Source: an uncultured Bacilli bacterium
GTDB lineage: Bacteria > Bacillota_I > Bacilli_A > RF39 > UBA660
Assembly (NCBI GenBank): GCA_947623645.1
Contig: CANQHK010000061.1
Span: forward strand, 1-7,136
DNA: 7,136 nucleotides
Direction of reading: 5' to 3'
Both the position numbers and the translations under genes were made by a program. Of the stretch, positions 5,495-7,136 are shown piece after piece (position 1 is the stretch's first letter; every line of letters starts with the position of its first letter). Below the pieces are notes generated by a model that saw only the letters and a program-made list of their open reading frames with translations, did no database searches and was not told where the DNA came from.

Positions 5495-7136
5495 TTTCTT
5501 ATGTAGATGCTACAATTCCTGGAAAACTTTGGGTAATGTTTATGAGTCTTTTGAATTCCGGAATATATGGACTCGTAAATGTTGTTCTTAAAACCTTCAT
5601 GGGAATTGTTGGAATCAGACTTTTTACAAATGAAACCATTCAAACCTTTCAAAGTAGAATTTATGTCGTTTTGGGAATTTTAATGTTATTTAAATTATCC
5701 TTTAGTTTACTTTCATCGATCGTAAATCCAGATGCGTTAACCGATAAAGAAAAAGGAATGGGAAAAATTGTCACGAGAACGATCATTGCTTTAGCAATGC
5801 TTGTAATGGTTCCACAAATATTTAATCTTGCTTTAGATTGGCAAGATCGAATTGCAAGTACCGTACCAAAAATTATTATTGGACGTTCTACAAGTAGTTC
5901 CGATGTTGCATCAAGCAATCAAGGAGATATTATTGCTGGAACTGCTCTGAAAGCATTCTTAGAACCAAACGAAGAAGATTGTGCGGAAGATGTAAGTGAT
6001 GCCGAAAGTGATTTAAATAATGCCTCGGGTGTTGATACAATATTGAATTTAGCCGAAAAAACTTGCGAAGCAGAAGGAAAAAATAAGAAATATCGATATG
6101 TATTTAATGGATTTGTAAGTTTAATTGCAGGAATTGCTATGCTTATTTTCCTTTTGAATTATTGTATTGATATGGCTATACGAGTAATTAAGATTGGACT
6201 CTTACGAATTTTAGCTCCAATTCCAATTCTTTCTTATGTAGATCCAAAATCTGAAAAGAATGGAGCTTTTGGAAATTGGTTAAAAGAGTGTATTAGTACT
6301 TATACTGAATTGTTTATTAAACTTGGAATATTATATTTTGTAATTTTTATATTAAGTGAAATTGCAACAGACGATACCTTGATAACAGGAACAGATACAG
6401 GAAATGTCTGGGTAATGTTATTTATAATTCTAGGAGCTTTCTTCTTTATGGGAAAAGCAGCAGATTTTGTTTGTAATATCTTAGGAATTAAGAAACCTCA
6501 AAATATTGGAGGAGTCTTTAAAGGAATGGCAGGTATGCTTGGATTAGGTGCAGCTGGACTAGCAGTAACCTCAGGTGCAGTATCGGGTGCCAGAGCTGCA
6601 GGTTTGTCTGCAGATGCTAGAGGAGTAACTGGACTTCGTAGATTTGCCGGAATGTTTGGAAGTGGAGTTGCAGGTGCTCTAGGTGGAGGTTATCGAGGAG
6701 CTAGATCTTTGATAACATCGAAACCAGGAGAAAATGTTGCTGGTAATATTTTAAATGCTCAAAGACAAGCCAATACGAGAAATCTTGCTCGAGGTCGGGC
6801 TGGTTCTACAATTTTAGGACGATTCCGAGAGAATGCTAGTATTGCAGCAACAGGTGCTGGAATGCTTGCTGATGATGAAAGAGTCATTCAACAAAATGAA
6901 AATGCATTTAAAGCTTTAAAAGATTTTTATGGTTCAGCTGAATCCAAAGCATTGGAAGCAGATGCAGATGGAGACAAAGGATTACGGGTTGATGTTGGAG
7001 ATCATACTGGTTTGAATTATAGAGAAACGCAATCTTATATTACTGCAGCACAAAATGGAGATCAATCTGCTCTTGATTGGTTAAAAAGTAAAGGCTTTAC
7101 GAGAAGTGTTACCAGAACAAGGCAAGTTCAAATTCC
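5491..7136 (+). CDS. VirB6/TrbL-like polytopic membrane protein (3' end beyond window)
   Basis: Open for 548 codons to the window edge. Likely membrane helices lie at about residues 14-42, 55-77, 95-115, 203-226, 232-249, 272-290 and 305-321. Between helices three and four is a polar segment (about 117-200) with C164 and C192, probably outside the cell. The stretch ending in LLRILAPIPILSYVDPKSEK (about 237-256) and the later FIKLGILYFVIFILSE are typical of VirB6/TrbL-like channel proteins of Firmicute type IV secretion systems, as is the Gly/Ala-rich tail from about 340 onward (GMAGMLGLGAAGLAV and repeats of AG/GG). VirB6 forms part of the inner-membrane channel. The tail after 430 becomes charged and is unrecognised. 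Start ATG 5491 overlaps the upstream stop (ATGA) and has a near-perfect Shine-Dalgarno. The assignment rests on topology, motif and the pilin-like partner; no ATPase gene is in view to confirm it. Confidence 0.78.
   Translation, partial: MISYVDATIPGKLWVMFMSLLNSGIYGLVNVVLKTFMGIVGIRLFTNETIQTFQSRIYVVLGILMLFKLSFSLLSSIVNPDALTDKEKGMGKIVTRTIIALAMLVMVPQIFNLALDWQDRIASTVPKIIIGRSTSSSDVASSNQGDIIAGTALKAFLEPNEEDCAEDVSDAESDLNNASGVDTILNLAEKTCEAEGKNKKYRYVFNGFVSLIAGIAMLIFLLNYCIDMAIRVIKIGLLRILAPIPILSYVDPKSEKNGAFGNWLKECISTYTELFIKLGILYFVIFILSEIATDDTLITGTDTGNVWVMLFIILGAFFFMGKAADFVCNILGIKKPQNIGGVFKGMAGMLGLGAAGLAVTSGAVSGARAAGLSADARGVTGLRRFAGMFGSGVAGALGGGYRGARSLITSKPGENVAGNILNAQRQANTRNLARGRAGSTILGRFRENASIAATGAGMLADDERVIQQNENAFKALKDFYGSAESKALEADADGDKGLRVDVGDHTGLNYRETQSYITAAQNGDQSALDWLKSKGFTRSVTRTRQVQI

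Noticed and set aside
5487..5502. TGA read as Trp (code 4), as in Mycoplasma
   Set aside because: The TGA at 5492-5494 sits exactly in an ATGA start-stop overlap with a perfect Shine-Dalgarno for the next gene, Trp elsewhere is TGG, and I saw no in-frame TGA inside any gene.
5236..5652. 138-codon reading frame on the minus strand
   Set aside because: It lies wholly opposite the VirB2-like and VirB6-like genes, has no ribosome site or promoter I can see, and its translation shows no motif; it mirrors the codon structure of the plus-strand genes.
1..7136. CRISPR array, tRNA/rRNA, IS element or att site
   Set aside because: No regularly spaced repeats, cloverleaf-like sequence, transposase/integrase reading frame or terminal inverted repeats were seen.

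Overview
The window is AT-rich (roughly 30% GC by eye). Every convincing gene is on the + strand and is packed into short operons with near-consensus Shine-Dalgarno and sigma-A-type promoter sequences. This suits a low-GC Firmicute. The combination of QueH-type queuosine synthesis, compact genes and a VirB2/VirB6-like pair resembles uncultured gut Bacilli of the RF39/Erysipelotrichia kind; that placement is inference, not proof. Trp is written TGG and the one TGA seen at a gene end behaves as a stop, so a standard bacterial code fits.

Left part (1-2550): the last codons of an upstream gene run into an intrinsic terminator, and that terminator overlaps the promoter of a four-gene operon. The operon encodes a diacylglycerol-kinase-family lipid kinase, the epoxyqueuosine reductase QueH, a compact metallo-beta-lactamase-fold hydrolase and a small membrane protein of unknown function. 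The first three genes overlap by 11 nt each. The operon ends at a hairpin whose 3' arm also carries the ribosome-binding site of the next gene, a short-chain dehydrogenase (2549-3313) with a TTG start.

Middle (3314-4076): a consensus promoter, a single-gene unit encoding an unrecognised 213-residue membrane-anchored acidic protein, and a strong terminator.

Right part (4077-7136): an extended -10 promoter and a short leader with a hairpin over the Shine-Dalgarno start a new operon. Its first gene encodes a secreted, cysteine-containing protein ending in a two-helix VirB2/TrbC-pilin-like membrane hairpin. Its second gene, joined by an ATGA overlap and open at the window end, encodes a polytopic VirB6/TrbL-like protein with a Gly/Ala-rich tail. 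Together they look like the start of a type IV secretion or conjugation-like apparatus. No integrase, relaxase, tRNA or att-like site is visible in the window, and housekeeping genes lie directly upstream. I see no RNA gene, IS element or CRISPR array.
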